Assembly: GCF_029227915.1 (NCBI RefSeq)
Contig: NC_079877.1
Location: forward strand, 3,968,001-4,032,000
Origin: Hydractinia symbiolongicarpus
Lineage: Eukaryota; Cnidaria; Hydrozoa; Anthoathecata; Hydractiniidae
Direction: 5' to 3'
Length of the DNA stretch: 64,000 nt
The position numbers and the translations under genes were made by a program. Within the stretch, counting starts at the first letter, position 1. Each line of letters opens with the position of its first letter. Shown here one piece after another: positions 41,386-53,632 of the stretch. Below the pieces are notes generated by a model that had not been told where the DNA came from, ran no database searches, and saw nothing but the letters and a program-made list of their open reading frames with translations.

Positions 41386-41639
41386 GTAAACTTAACTAGT
41401 ACAACTCCGTCATTGTCAACAGATCTAGGTAAAACGTTTGAAACTGCATAAGCTTGAATCGGAATATTTCATACAGCACCACTAATTTTTGGTTGTTGAC
41501 CTTTTGGCATAATTGTTATTTTTTTGAAAAGAATTCTTTTTGAGATCAAGGTTTTTTCTAAACGATTCAAATGTGCCAAAATGTCTGGAATTGGATCTAG
41601 CATTAATTTGTTGGCTACTGTTTGTGGAGGAGTGTTTTT

Positions 41640-42060
41640 TTTTTAAGATGTTTATCACAAGTAATGCAAACATATTTACATTGGTCAAAACTTTCAATTT
41701 CATGAAATAACTCGTAAGATACTTGATACTGTGTGGAAACAATTTTCTTCACTGATTTTTTATAAAGACATCTATGGCAAACAACACATATATAATATGG
41801 TTTTGAATAGCATTTTTGAAAAAAGATATTCTTGAAACGTCAAGATTTTTTGTTGCTTTTCGTTCTCGAGATTTCAGTTTTACAATTTTGGTTTGTTTAC
41901 GCTCTCGACATTTTGCTTTTTCAGTTTCAGTTTATTTACGCTTCCTACATTTTTCTTTTTGAACTTCTGTGTGATTGCGTTTTCGACATTTTTCTTTTAC
42001 AGTCTCAGATTTTTTTTTAAGTTCCTTCGTTTCTAATCTGTAAGTTAACTTAGCATCAAA
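41640..42060 (-). pseudogene. Helitron N-terminal basic repeat region
   Basis: The minus strand encodes repeated KCRKRNHTE, KCRKRK and KSRERK-type units around 41860-42020, interrupted by one stop. Such Arg/Lys/Glu repeats, followed by a zinc-binding region, precede the replicase in many Helitron proteins. Confidence 0.5.
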
Positions 42061-42783
42061 AAAGGGGCATTATGTAACTGAATTTTTATATATTGAACGC
42101 AGCAAAACATACATATTCTTCATTTACATCCGTGTAAAATATTTTCCTAAAATATTTTGTTCTTAGGATTTTCTAGAGGAAAATTTTAATAAAATTGAAA
42201 AACCATCAGGACTAATTTTTCCATTAATGTCACGACAATGTGAGTCAAACAAAAAGTAATGTTTACAAGTCCAGTGACTGACATTGTCAAGCCTTTTAAG
42301 GTAAATAAAAAACCTGAAGTATCTATAGGAATGTCCTGATACAAAAAAGGTAAATGCAGATTGGTTGGGTAAACAGGATGAACACTATAATTCTGAAAAA
42401 CAGCTGTAAAATTTGTAGAGTTTTTGAACATAAATTGTTGAGGTAATTCATCCATAGCGACATAACCATCAATGTTTAAACTAGCTAGATTAGGGATGGA
42501 ATATACCCAGGATTTTCCAAAAACCACAGTCAAACTCTCATAAAAAATATCATACAGAATTTTGCTTGTGACGTCACAGCTTTTTGTCACGCCTCATTGC
42601 ACAAAAATCTATTGTTATGCATGTCAAATCCCCATCATGCGATGCTTATCATGCGTAACAAGGTGAGTGCCCTAACAAATGAGCCCCCAACGCATGCGCA
42701 AGTGGAGTAGAGGGAAATTCCCTACTCAAAAATCGAGCAAATACCAGAGCACCATTTTTCAAAAAACTCTGTATATAATAAAG
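42061..42783. other. Unassigned spacer between Helitron and Polinton remnant
   Basis: A minus-strand frame at 42186-42590 (134 codons, non-ATG start) is hydrophobic and unrecognised. A TGACGTCA palindrome lies at about 42570. I support no gene here. Confidence 0.4.
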
Positions 42784-43285
42784 ATGGACAAAAGAAGCAT
42801 CGTTTTGAATACAATCATGGAGTTCCACGAGGCAATTAAAAAGAATCCCCACAGACCCAAATGTTCAAGTTCAACCAGTTCAAGACGCAGGACATGTGCA
42901 ACGAGGCTGTTGGGGAGGATCTCTACATGTTAGAGTATGTACCGGATCAATTCAAGACGCAGGACATGTGCAACAAAGCCCTCGAGGTACTACCCCATCT
43001 GTTCAAGTATGTTCCGGATCAGTTCAAGACCCAAGGCATATACAACCAGTTGATCGAACAAAATCCCTATGCACTCAAGCATGCGCCGGATACATGTGTG
43101 AGAAGGCTGTTGAGGACAGGTTCATGACGCAAGATATGTGCGGCAAAGTTGTTGAGGAGGATCCCTACTAGCTCATGTACGTACCGGACAGGTTCAAGAC
43201 TCAGGACATGTGCAACAGGGCTGTTGAAAAGCATCCCCGGATCCTCAAAAATGTCTCCAAAAGGTTCAGGACGCAAGACATATGA
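42784..43285 (+). pseudogene. Helical repeat protein of the second Polinton, frameshifted
   Basis: The ATG at 42784 opens MDKRSIVLNTIMEFHEAI. The sequence then carries at least five copies of a 24-residue repeat of the type YVPDQFKTQDMCNKALEVLP, spread over three frames with breaks near 42860, 43080 and 43170. The repeat recalls DUF4116-like paired helices. Such repeats accompany Polinton-like and large-virus genomes, with unknown function. Confidence 0.6.
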
Positions 43286-43409
43286 AATTCATAACTACTA
43301 CATTAAATGTGCATTAACTGTCAGCAATCAAAATTTGATATCTTCAGAACTACAGCATTCATGACCTTTATGGCCGGCATTCTACTCATTTGCTGCTACC
43401 TTTACAGAC

Positions 43410-43942
43410 ATGAAAGATATCAATAAGGACTACATGACCGTGTCGGATCCCAGGTACATAGTGGGATACCATACACGAGATTTTGTGGCAGCCCCCAGGG
43501 TAAAGACGCCCAAAATCTGATTCCCACATGGAGTGACCCGGTACTACGCAAATGCAGTACCGGCAATGAGTCTCGATTTTGAAGAGTACCCTGATTGGGT
43601 TGAGAAGTATTGTCAAATCTGAGAGTTGAAATCTGAGCAATTAACGACAGAGCCTGTGAAAAGGACCGTTATGTGAACGCTAAACTCAAACACTACAAGG
43701 ATTTAATCACGACTAAATTCCACGGTATGCCAGTACCTTATGATGAGGCATGTCAAGGTAAAAACTACTACTTTCAGGTACATATTACAGGCTTTACAGA
43801 CTTTAAAAAGGAATGGCTGCTTAGTGAGGAATTAAAAAAACACATACTTCATAGGCCGTGCAGGACCTATAAAATTTCTAAAATTAAGGCTTATACTCAG
43901 GTGGGTACCGCTTACATACTGCGCAGGTTGAACGTTTTTTAA
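43410..43942 (+). pseudogene. Unrecognised coding remnant in the second Polinton
   Basis: Plus-strand frames give MTVSDPRYIVGYHTRDFV, YYANAVPAMSLDFEEYPDWV and then an open frame at 43673-43942 with KHYKDLITTKFHGMPVPYDE. Stops separate the pieces. The composition looks like real decayed protein, but I do not recognise it. Confidence 0.4.
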
Positions 43943-44134
43943 AATCTCATCCTGCATCTCTCTTCTCTCATTATCACGGCCTTTCGCAACTAGCTGGGCA
44001 CGCTCTTGTTCATTAATAGCATTCACGATACGGTTAAAGCGTTGGCGCATCTGTTTCTTTAGCAGCATTTACTTTTACTTTTCCCTACTAATCAGGCTGT
44101 ACTAGTAGTCACTGATCACACCGTTTTCCATTGC

Positions 44135-44637
44135 CTTTGATATCATATCAACGATGGAGTTCAATTTACTTTCCGCGAGTAGCCTTATATCTTTATGTTT
44201 CTTGGATTTGACACCGACCCTTTTTAAAGTGTTTCTAAGACCGGCTTGATCTATCCCGGCTGCAATCGTGAGTCCCCCATTGCTATAGCAAGGGGAACTC
44301 CCAGTCCGGATGCAATGGCCCCGATTCCAAGCCCCGATGTAATCACGCTCACGCCTAGCAGTCCGTGGTCACAGAAGCGTACCCACGTACCATGCATCTT
44401 AAACTTCTTTGCAAGCTTGCCTCGCTCCTCGATCTTATGTCGCATATATTTTTCGATATCAACAATTTTTTTGAGTCTATAGACCAGGCCTTCCTCCTGC
44501 ACATCAACACATTGTGCAGGCGCACTCAGTGAATTAGGATAAAGCTCCATTACATCAGCCATTTTTTCTATGAGCAAATACATCGTGAGGCCAGTAAAGG
44601 ATACATTTTTGTCGTGGTGATATTCGTCTGTAAGCAT
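44135..44637 (-). pseudogene. Relative of the Polinton hydrophobic helical protein
   Basis: The frame 44251-44637 has a charged helical N-part (KMHGTWVRFCDHGLLGVSV) leading into ITSGLGIGAIASGLGVPLAIA. That Gly/Ala/Ile hydrophobic segment corresponds to GIGTIATSATLVGIPISI in the 199-aa protein at 23434-24033. A shifted continuation down to about 44135 provides the basic helix. The likely start lies at or above 44637. Confidence 0.55.
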
Positions 44638-44659
44638 GAACTCAAGGCGTTTTGTAGAT

Positions 44660-45210
44660 CCTTTCAGGGGTAGGCAGATCGGGGTGTCCCAGGATCAGGT
44701 CAGCATATCTCCCAAGCGTTTAAATCTTTGGTGGAAGCAAAACTAGAATTTTAGGATTTTTACCATCAAGTAGGCAATCGTCTTCGTCCAACTGAGGGCA
44801 AACGAGTCTTAATCTATGGTAAACATCAGTCCTATAGTATGCATTTTATTCGCCCTTTGTATAATACTTTTTTGCAGGGTTGTAGGGTAGGCCCAAGAGC
44901 TCTTGCAATGGTCTGTTAATCACCACCGTATACCCGCACGGAGCCTACAGAGTCCATTTGTCAGGACAAAAAGCTTGATCTTATCTTCGATACTCGCAAT
45001 ATCCTCGATCTTGTACAGACCGTTCATAATCTCGATCCGAGTAACCCGCTGACCAGGCTTTTCCTTACGGATGGTAAAGTCGTTGTTGCTGTACAGGCTC
45101 AGCCATACGGGCCTGATACTGATGGACTTTAGGGCAATCCTACTATCCTGTCCCAGATAGTCCTCAAATATCGTGGACTTTTTGATATCAGTAATATAGA
45201 GTTGCTTCAA
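44660..45210 (-). pseudogene. Counterpart of the minor-capsid-like protein
   Basis: The ATG at 45210 gives MKQLYITDIKKSTIFEDYLG and strand-rich blocks (RPVWLSLYSNNDFTIRKEK, GLYKIEDIASI) to 44920. Shifted frames continue to about 44660. Position head-to-head with the large plus-strand gene, 18 bp apart, mirrors 30393/30432. Confidence 0.5.
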
Positions 45211-45228
45211 CCTTTCTTTTAAGAAAGA

Positions 45229-45899
45229 ATGAATGTGTACTCATACAATCCCAAGGCGAAATACAAGTGCCACAGGGGGAATGGCCAGCTAGTGTTACAA
45301 CGGTTGAACATCAGGGCCTGTACATGTCTACAGAATCGCACATTGGGGTGGCGTTCCCCGAGTTTACCAAATATGCCATAGAAATCCCTACAAGTCTGCT
45401 AAATGACCATATTAGAGTGGGTTGGACAAGGCAGACGTTGGAAAACTGGAACGTGCAGGTTAATTTTGCCACCCATTGCGCAACTACGGCATTAAGCATC
45501 TCTGCTAAACACCTAATGGGCTCCGTACCCCTTGTCAACTCCATATTTAAAGTTCACGGGTACTACCACATACATCGTATCCTGGCAAGGATAAAGGTAC
45601 CCATGCCCTATGACGATGGGTTTGAACAGTACAAAACTCCCTACTCAACCTCTGGGGACAAGCAAGTGTGTCGCGAATACGGTGCAGATGCCAATGCCTT
45701 GTTCAAGTTTACAGCTGTCATGTCGTCATTGACACCAACAGATCATACTATACAGGCTATACCATATACACTCTCAAAACATACCTTAACATCCACGTCT
45801 CCTGATCATACTCCCCCGCAAAACCAGCATGAAGATACCAAGGCCGCATTATTCACAGTCGGGGTAGTGATCATCATTGCCTACATCTGGCTAAAGTAA
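45229..45899 (+). pseudogene. Shortened relative of the large tail-anchored Polinton protein
   Basis: The ATG at 45229 (MNVYSYNPKAKYK) is followed by a frameshift near 45290. It then reads VQVNFATHCATTALSISAKHL and NSIFKVHGYYHIHRILARI, matching blocks of the 408-aa protein. After CREYGADAN it jumps to a Thr/His-rich stretch and a membrane helix (ALFTVGVVIIIAYIWL). About 200 central residues are missing, so an internal deletion accompanies the frameshift. Confidence 0.7.
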
Positions 45900-45900
45900 C

Positions 45901-46092
45901 CTATTTTCTCCTTCCAGTAAAAAGCACGCCAAACCCGGCAGCGGCAGCGATGGCCATGTACAGATGCTTGGCTGCGTATTCCAGGGTAGTTGACGCTACT
46001 CTAAGAAAGAAGGAAACAACCGTATCGATGACTCCAGGTAACGCGGCACCTACTTTGGCTGCCAAATACTTTAAAAATTTTCCCAATCCCAA
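45901..46092 (-). pseudogene. Membrane-tail remnant of the coiled-coil Polinton protein
   Basis: GLGKFLKYLAAKVGAALPGV and a terminal hydrophobic helix (MAIAAAAGFGVLF) match the end of the protein encoded at 24630-25908. The coding sequence is cut at 46092, exactly where the trefoil-array unit begins. The leading codon is TTG, so this is a truncated interior piece. Confidence 0.6.
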
Positions 46093-47754
46093 GTGTTATA
46101 CTTTCAAGAGATCGTTCTTTCGCGGTGAAGGTGATATTCCCTTCAATTTCAATGAATATGAAACAAAAGAGCTAAATTCCATCAGAAGGATGCGTTGCCA
46201 ATCCTAGATCATTGGATTGTTCATTATACGACGTTCTGACAATGTCTTGTTGTTTTAGATAACTCACATGTCGAAACTATTTTTGTTGCGTACTACATCA
46301 CATCTAGAAGGTGTCCTTTCACACAAGACACGGTCGATTTTGCGGATTTAAGTACCAATACGCGCTGCATCGTGCGCCTTTTTTGTCAGGGATGAAGAGA
46401 TAAAAAAAAAGAATTTTCTAATATGCTTCAAAATTTACGTCAACGTAACCCTGTTTTGAGAACTAGGGATACGTTTCCCTGTTTAACATGCTATTAACAT
46501 TTCTTATTAAGAACAATGCTGGAGATGAGTAGTCGAAATGAAATACGTGCGTTTAACGTCACTGCTTCAATTGGACGTTAAGTATTTTTATCCCATGACT
46601 TTTCATTAATGCCCCTGCGCTGTCATTTATATACCCTCGATAACGGCTTGGTTATAAATGGCACTAGCGGGCTTTATACAGTATTATTTACTGATAGCTA
46701 TTTTAAATCAGTATATACGGGAAATCCACAGCACAGATTGGGTAAAAAGCCTCAACGACGAGCTTCATACAGCCCGGTGCAACTTTTGACCTTGTAACAT
46801 ACATATTAATAACTATAAATGCATACAAATAACATTGGAAAAAATAGCCAAACACATCCACACTGAAAAATGAAGTTGCAGTAAATCCTAAATCACGATT
46901 CACTCCGTCAGAATCAGAAAAACATGTTCCACGTTCGGTGTCGCAGATAAAAGAAAATGCTTTTAAAAACATTAACAGCACAATGAAAAACAAGCAAAAC
47001 AACGTCGAATTTATGTGATAAACATGTATTTGAAAAATTGAAACAATAAAACTCAAATGGAAAGTTCTCTATTTTTTTTACAACCTTGTCATCTTACGAG
47101 AAATATTACTCTCGGTCAGCGTAGCGACCTCGCATGTTCGGTCTATGCTTTTGACCTCGCATAAACTTTCTCGGTACAGATAGACAAGTTATTTTATGTT
47201 GTATTAATAACGCCCGCAAAAGTAGCCTTTTTGTATTTAGATTTATGCTTTCCGTATCCGCCCTGACATTTTTGACTATCAAAATTGTGGCTCCGAATGA
47301 GACAGAATTGCCAAGTTGACAAAGTAGCAAAAAACGGCAATAGCCGGTTAATAACGCCTTGGATAGAAATGCTCACGCCACGCTTGCACGATTGCATTGC
47401 GATTCTGGGTATGGCGGCGCCAGAAGATTTCAGGCTTTACTAAATAACGCTTACTACTCCTTTCATCAAATACGGACACTCAAGGCACCCTATGCAATAA
47501 TTCAAATGTGGTTGGCTGCAGCGACATGACAAAAAGAAAATTGGCAGTCAAATCATTCATCTCCTACTGGATCTTATTGGGAAGGAAAAGTTCATATATT
47601 AGAGGTATTTATTTGACAACATATTTTTACAACAATGAGTAGACTAAAGTTCGCATATAATCTTCCGAAGGTCCTCGTATCTAAACGAAAGGAAGTACAT
47701 ATTAAGCTCGTGGCCCGAAATGACTTGCTTACAAAAGTGTTCGCGACTTTTACC
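46093..47754. other. 3' region of array unit 1
   Basis: About 1.66 kb downstream of the gene, repeated in each unit. Minus-strand frames of 60-115 codons occur here in all copies because the copies are nearly identical. They show no domain, and one varies by a missense change (Asp/Tyr), so I do not call them genes. It probably contains the 3' UTR. Confidence 0.55.
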
Positions 47755-48862
47755 TCATCGGTAATAACACCATGGCCCACGACCGGGCAATGAATTATAG
47801 CAGCAACCTCTTTTCATGCATTCGAATTCTGTTATACCAGGATAGCCGCAGTCGTCACGTTCTGTTGCTTTGCGCAGACATTTTTCTAACGAAAATTCAA
47901 CACAAACCAGCAGTAAAAACTTTAAGGATCGCGCATTATGTTATTTTGCGACGAATGTGGAGAGCGTACTTCTATGCTTACCTAGGCGGTGGTAGCACCA
48001 CGGTCCACTTTGGTTTAGCAATTCACTATAACAACAGCCTTTCTTCTCGCATGCCCGCTTCGTTATGCCTGGATAACCACAATCATGACGTCTTGTTGCT
48101 GCTATTTTCCGGCATTTTTCTAAAATTACGGATGGAAGAGTACACAATGCTTTCAAAATACCTAATCAGTAAGAGCGGAACAACTTACCTTGCCTGTAAT
48201 AACACCACGGTCCCTTTTCCTTGATCGCGTTGTAACAGCATCCTTTTTTGACGCAATCTGATTTGCTTATCCCAGGGTAACCACAATCTTCACGTTTGTT
48301 TGCTTCAATCATGGGACAGTTTGCTAGAGTATTTTGAGAAATAATTAGTGGCCCAAATTGTCAGTGTTAATGCCGAAAACATAGTCGAAAATTTACCTTT
48401 TCGATGATAACACCACGGGCCAGCCACCTTTAATTCGCCATAACAACATCCCTTTCTCAAGCAATCCAACGGACTAATTCCATGGTAGCCACAATCAACG
48501 CGCATTGACGCCTTTATGTTTCGACATTTTGCTATTACGAAACAAATTAGGTAGATTCACAACTAAAATGCAATGACAACCCCCTCAAGTGTAAGAAGCC
48601 GTATTACCTCCACATGTGTTGCAAAGCCTTGGGCAATGACTGGAAACGATTTTCTTTGAACAACTAGTTGATCTAACCACAGAGCACAAGATATTTCTGT
48701 TGCTGCAAACTCTTGTAGCTGAAAAATTAAGAACAAATGCAATTTTTTTATTATTGCGACGAAACATTGACGGCAATTGCAATGAAGAAGCATTAAAATA
48801 CCTGTGGCAGCGGCAAAAGCCAAAACAACAAAACAAATCACGTAAATCTGATATTTCCTCAT
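47755..48862 (-). CDS. Secreted ShKT + four-trefoil protein, copy A
   Basis: Exons: 48802-48862 (hydrophobic signal sequence, MRKYQIYVICFVVLAFAAA), 48608-48718 (ShKT domain), 48397-48531, 48189-48323, 47982-48119 and 47755-47885 (one P-type trefoil each; the last ends in TGA). All introns are phase 1, as in modular extracellular proteins. Total 236 aa. ShKT cysteines are C25, C32, C40, C49, C53 and C56. The first trefoil has C60, C71, C81, C86, C87 and C98 with DCGYHGI, GCCY and GPWCY; the others follow the same pattern. Trefoil domains stabilise mucus and resist proteases, while ShKT domains occur in toxins, proteases and cnidarian secreted proteins. A secreted mucosal, matrix or defence role is inferred. 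All key cysteines are present. Confidence 0.88.
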
Positions 48863-48924
48863 GATTCCGGCTCTTATTTCGTCGGTGCGCGAATCGTATT
48901 AGTCCAATTCATGTCAAAGCCTTC

Positions 48925-48930
48925 TTTATA
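48925..48930 (-). promoter_or_regulatory. TATA box of the trefoil/ShKT genes
   Basis: TATAAA in gene sense, 63 bp upstream of the ATG of copy A, with identical placement at 53695, 56825, 59955 and 63085 in the other copies. Spacing suits a short 5' UTR. It is the only core-promoter-like motif I see. Confidence 0.4.
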
Positions 48931-50884
48931 CGCTCTTTTCTCTCTAATTACTGTAATTAATGAGTGCTTATAATCAAGATGGCCGTTTACAAATTACAAC
49001 GTAAATTCGCCTCCGGGGAAGATATTGTGCATGTAGCATTCACCGTTTAAGCTCTTGTGGGTTTCGCTTTGAAATATGTTGACACGGTCTATGAAGATCA
49101 TTGTTGATTGTTGAATAAACGGAAGGTTTTTATCGGAGTGGTGTAGGACTAGGGTGCACACGAATCACACACGAGTTATTCTTGTCTTCGGTGACCAAAC
49201 CAACAATTCCCAATCATACATGCGTGTTATACTTTCAAGAGATCGTTCTTTCGCGGTGAAGGTGATATTCCCTTCAATTTCAATGAATATGAAACAAAAG
49301 AGCTAAATTCCATCAGAAGGATGCGTTGCCAATCCTAGATCATTGGATTGTTCATTATACGACGTTCTGACAATGTCTTGTTGTTTTAGATAACTCACAT
49401 GTCGAAACTATTTTTGTTGCGTACTACATCACATCTAGAAGGTGTCCATTCACACAAGACACGGTCGATTTTGCGGATTTAAGTACCAATACGCGCTGCA
49501 TCGTGCGCCTTTTTTGTCAGGGATGAAGAGATAAAAAAAAAGAATTTTCTAATATGCTTCAAAATTTACGTCAACGTAACCCTGTTTTGACAACTAGGGA
49601 TACGTTTCCCTGTTTAACATGCTATTAACATTTCTTATTAAGAACAATGCTGGAGATGAGTAGTCGAAATGAAATACGTGCGTTTAACGTCACTGCTTCA
49701 ATTGGACGTTAAGTATTTTTATCCCATGACTTTTCATTAATGCCCCTGCGCTGTCATTTATATACCCTCGATAACGGCTTGGTTATAAACGGCACTAGCG
49801 GGCCTTATACAGTATTATTTACTGATAGCTATTTTAAATCAGTATATACGGGAAATCCACAGCACTGATTGGGTAAAAGCCTCAACGACGAGCTTCATAC
49901 AGCCCGGTGCAACTTTTGACCTTGTAACATACATATTAATAACTATAAATGCATACAAATAACATTGGAAAAAATAGCCAAACACATCCACACTGAAAAA
50001 TGAAGTTGCAGTAAATCCTAAATCACGATTCACTCCGTAAGAATCAGAAAAACATGTTCCACGTTCGGTGTCGCAGATAAAAGAAAATGCTTTTAAAAAC
50101 ATTAACAGCACAATGAAAAACAAGCAAAACAACGTCGAATTTATGTGATAAACATGTATTTGAAAAATTGAAACAATAAAACTCAAATGGAAAGTTCTCT
50201 ATTTTTTTTACAACCTTGTCATCTTACGAGAAATATTACTCTCGGTCAGCGTAGCGACCTCGCATGTTCGGTCTATGCTTTTGACCTCGCATAAACTTTC
50301 TCGGTACAGATAGACAAGTTATTTTATGTTGTATTAATAACGCCCGCAAAAGTAGCCTTTTTGTATTTAGATTTATGCTTTCCGTATCCGCCCTGACATT
50401 TTTGACTATCAAAATTGTGGCTCCGAATGAGACAGAATTGCCAAGTTGACAAAGTAGCAAAAAACGGCATTATCCGGTTAATAACGCCTTGGATAGAAAT
50501 GCTCACGCCACGCTTGCACGGTTGCATTGCGATTCTGGGTATGGCGGCGCCAGAAGATTTCAGGCTTTACTAAATAACGCTTACTACTCCTTTCATCAAA
50601 TACGGACACTCAAGGCACCCTATGCAATAATTCAAATGTGTTTGGCTGCAGCGACATGACAAAAAGAAAATTGGCAGTCAAATCATTCATCTCCTACTGG
50701 ATCTTATTGGGAAGGAAAAGTTCATATATTAGAGGTATTTATTTGACAACATATTTTTACAACAATGAGTACACTAAAGTTCGCATATAATCTTCCGAAG
50801 GTCCTCGTATCTAAACGAAAGGAAGTACATATTAAGCTCGTGGCCCGAAATGACTTGCTTACAAAAGTGTTCGCGACTTTTACC

Positions 50885-51015
50885 TCATCGGTAATAACAC
50901 CATGGCCCACGACCGGGCAATGAATTATAGCAGCAACCTCTTTTCATGCATTCGAATTCTGTTATACCAGGATAGCCGCAGTCGTCACGTTCTGTTGCTT
51001 TGCGCAGACATTTTT
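50885..51015 (-). pseudogene. Orphan terminal trefoil exon of truncated unit 2
   Basis: The last trefoil exon, including its TGA stop, is intact, and so is the splice donor of the preceding exon (near 51112). Sequence then jumps to the 3' region of the next unit (GCCACACAAGACACGG at about 51116). The signal, ShKT and first three trefoil exons plus the promoter are gone, so this unit makes no protein of its own. An upstream gene could in principle splice into it. Confidence 0.85.
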
Positions 51016-52551
51016 CTAACGAAAATTCAACACAAACCAGCAGTAAAAACTTTAAGGATCGCGCATTATGTTATTTTGCGACGAATGTGGAGAGCGTACT
51101 TCTATGCTTACCTAAGCCACACAAGACACGGTCGATTTTGCGGATTTAAGTACCAATACGCGCTGCATCGTGCGCTTTTTTTGTCAGGGATGAAGAGATA
51201 AAAAAAAAGAATTTTCTAATATGCTTCAAAATTTACGTCAACGTAACCCTGTTTTGACAACTAGGGATACGTTTCCCTGTTTAACATGCTATTAACATTT
51301 CTTATTAAGAACAATGCTGGAGATGAGTAGTCGAAATGAAATACGTGCGTTTAACGTCACTGCTTCAATTGGACGTTAAGTATTTTTATCCCATGACTTT
51401 TCATTAATGCCCCTGCGCTGTCATTTATATACCCTCGATAACGGCTTGGTTATAAACGGCACTAGCGGGCCTTATACAGTATTATTTACTGATAGCTATT
51501 TTAAATCAGTATATACGGGAAATCCACAGCACTGATTGGGTAAAAGCCTCAACGACGAGCTTCATACAGCCCGGTGCAACTTTTGACCTTGTAACATACA
51601 TATTAATAACTATAAATGCATACAAATAACATTGGAAAAAATAGCCAAACACATCCACACTGAAAAATGAAGTTGCAGTAAATCCTAAATCACGATTCAC
51701 TCCGTCAGAATCAGAAAAACATGTTCCACGTTCGGTGTCGCAGATAAAAGAAAATGCTTTTAAAAACATTAACAGCACAATGAAAAACAAGCAAAACAAC
51801 GTCGAATTTATGTGATAAACATGTATTTGAAAAATTGAAACAATAAAACTCAAATGGAAAGTTCTCTATTTTTTTTACAACCTTGTCATCTTACGAGAAA
51901 TATTACTCTCGGTCAGCGTAGCGACCTCGCATGTTCGGTCTATGCTTTTGACCTCGCATAAACTTTCTCGGTACAGATAGACAAGTTATTTTATGTTGTA
52001 TTAATAACGCCCGCAAAAGTAGCCTTTTTGTATTTAGATTTATGCTTTCCGTATCCGCCCTGACATTTTTGACTATCAAAATTGTGGCTCCGAATGAGAC
52101 AGAATTGCCAAGTTGACAAAGTAGCAAAAAACGGCATTATCCGGTTAATAACGCCTTGGATAGAAATGCTCACGCCACGCTTGCACGGTTGCATTGCGAT
52201 TCTGGGTATGGCGGCGCCAGAAGATTTCAGGCTTTACTAAATAACGCTTACTACTCCTTTCATCAAATACGGACACTCAAAGCACCCTATGCAATAATTC
52301 AAATGTGTTTGGCTGCAGCGACATGACAAAAAGAAAATTGGCAGTCAAATCATTCATCTCCTACTGGATCTTATTGGGAAGGAAAAGTTCATATATTAGA
52401 GGTATTTATTTGACAACATATTTTTACAACAATGAGTACACTAAAGTTCGCATATAATCTTCCGAAGGTCCTCGTATCTAAACGAAAGGAAGTACATATT
52501 AAGCTCGTGGCCCGAAATGACTTGCTTACAAAAGTGTTCGCGACTTTTACC

Positions 52552-53632
52552 TCATCGGTAATAACACCATGGCCCACGACCGGGCAATGAATTATAGCAG
52601 CAACCTCTTTTCATGCATTCGAATTCTGTTATACCAGGATAGCCGCAGTCGTCACGTTCTGTTGCTTTGCGCAGACATTTTTCTAACGAAAATTCAACAC
52701 AAACCAGATGTTATTTTGCGACGAATGTGGAGAGCGTACTTCTATGCTTACCTAGGCGGTGGTAGCACCACGGTCCACTTTGGTTTAGCAATTCACTATA
52801 ACAACAGCCTTTCTTCTCGCATGCCCGCTTCGTTATGCCTGGATAACCACAATCATGACGTCTTGTTGCTGCTATTTTCCGGCATTTTTCTAAAATTACG
52901 GATGGAAGAGTACACAATGCTTTCAAAATACCTAATCAGTAAGAGCGGAACAACTTACCTTGCCTGTAATAACACCACGGTCCCTTTTCCTTGATCGCGT
53001 TGTAACAGCATCCTTTTTTGACGCAATCTGATTTGCTTATCCCAGGGTAACCACAATCTTCACGTTTGTTTGCTTCAATCATGGGACAGTTTGCTAGAGT
53101 ATTTTGAGAAATAATTAGTGGCCCAAATTGTCAGTGTTAATGCCGAAAACATAGTCGAAAATTTACCTTTTCGATGATAACACCACGGGCCAGCCACCTT
53201 TAATTCGCCATAACAACATCCCTTTCTCAAGCAATCCAACGGACTAATTCCATGGTAGCCACAATCAACGCGCATTGACGCCTTTATGTTTCGACATTTT
53301 GCTATTACGAAACAAATTAGGTAGATTCACAACTAAAATGCAATGACAACCCCCTCAAGTGTAAGAAGCCGTATTACCTCCACATGTGTTGCAAAGCCTT
53401 GGGCAATGACTGGAAACGATTTTCTTTGAACAACTAGTTGATCTAACCACAGAGCACAAGATATTTCTGTTGCTGCAAACTCTTGTAGCTGAAAAATTAA
53501 GAACAAATGCAATTTTTTTATTATTGCGACGAAACATTGACGGCAATTGCAATGAAGAAGCATTAAAATACCTGTGGCAGCGGCAAAAGCCAAAACAACA
53601 AAACAAATCACGTAAATCTGATATTTCCTCAT
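52552..53632 (-). CDS. Secreted ShKT + four-trefoil protein, copy B
   Basis: Exons: 53572-53632, 53378-53488, 53167-53301, 52959-53093, 52752-52889 and 52552-52682. It encodes the same protein as copy A. The intron between the last two exons is 27 bp shorter than in the other copies (deletion near 52709). The splice sites remain, leaving a 69-bp intron that may still be spliced. Confidence 0.87.

Larger units (their letters stand above)
36827..42060 (-). mobile_element. Decayed Helitron (minus strand)
   Basis: Read on the minus strand, the order is a basic Cys/Arg/Lys repeat N-terminus, Helitron-like N-domain, Rep with tyrosine motif, Pif1-type helicase, then RPA-like protein. That is the standard Helitron gene order with an RPA cargo. 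The ends (5' TC, 3' CTRR) were not identified, so limits are those of recognisable coding sequence. Confidence 0.75.
42784..46092. mobile_element. Fragment of a second, divergent Polinton
   Basis: It contains relatives of at least three proteins of the 17.5-32 kb element: the hydrophobic helical protein, the large tail-anchored protein and the membrane-tail of the coiled-coil protein. A positional counterpart of the minor-capsid-like gene is also present. Sequences differ strongly, so this is another lineage rather than a duplicate. No TIR, integrase, PolB, ATPase or capsid gene remains. The right edge coincides with the trefoil array. Confidence 0.75.

Noticed and set aside
42186-42590. 134-codon minus-strand frame
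   Set aside because: It has no ATG start at its beginning and no recognisable motif. It may be Helitron-associated but is unsupported.
46703-47397. Minus-strand frames of 67-117 codons repeated in every array unit
   Set aside because: They recur only because units are near-identical. They overlap in different frames, lack domains, and one carries a nonsynonymous variant. They are more likely 3' flank of the trefoil genes.
48563-48862. 99-codon frame reading straight through signal exon, intron and ShKT exon
   Set aside because: The unspliced frame destroys the six-cysteine ShKT pattern, which appears only in the neighbouring frame after GT-AG splicing.
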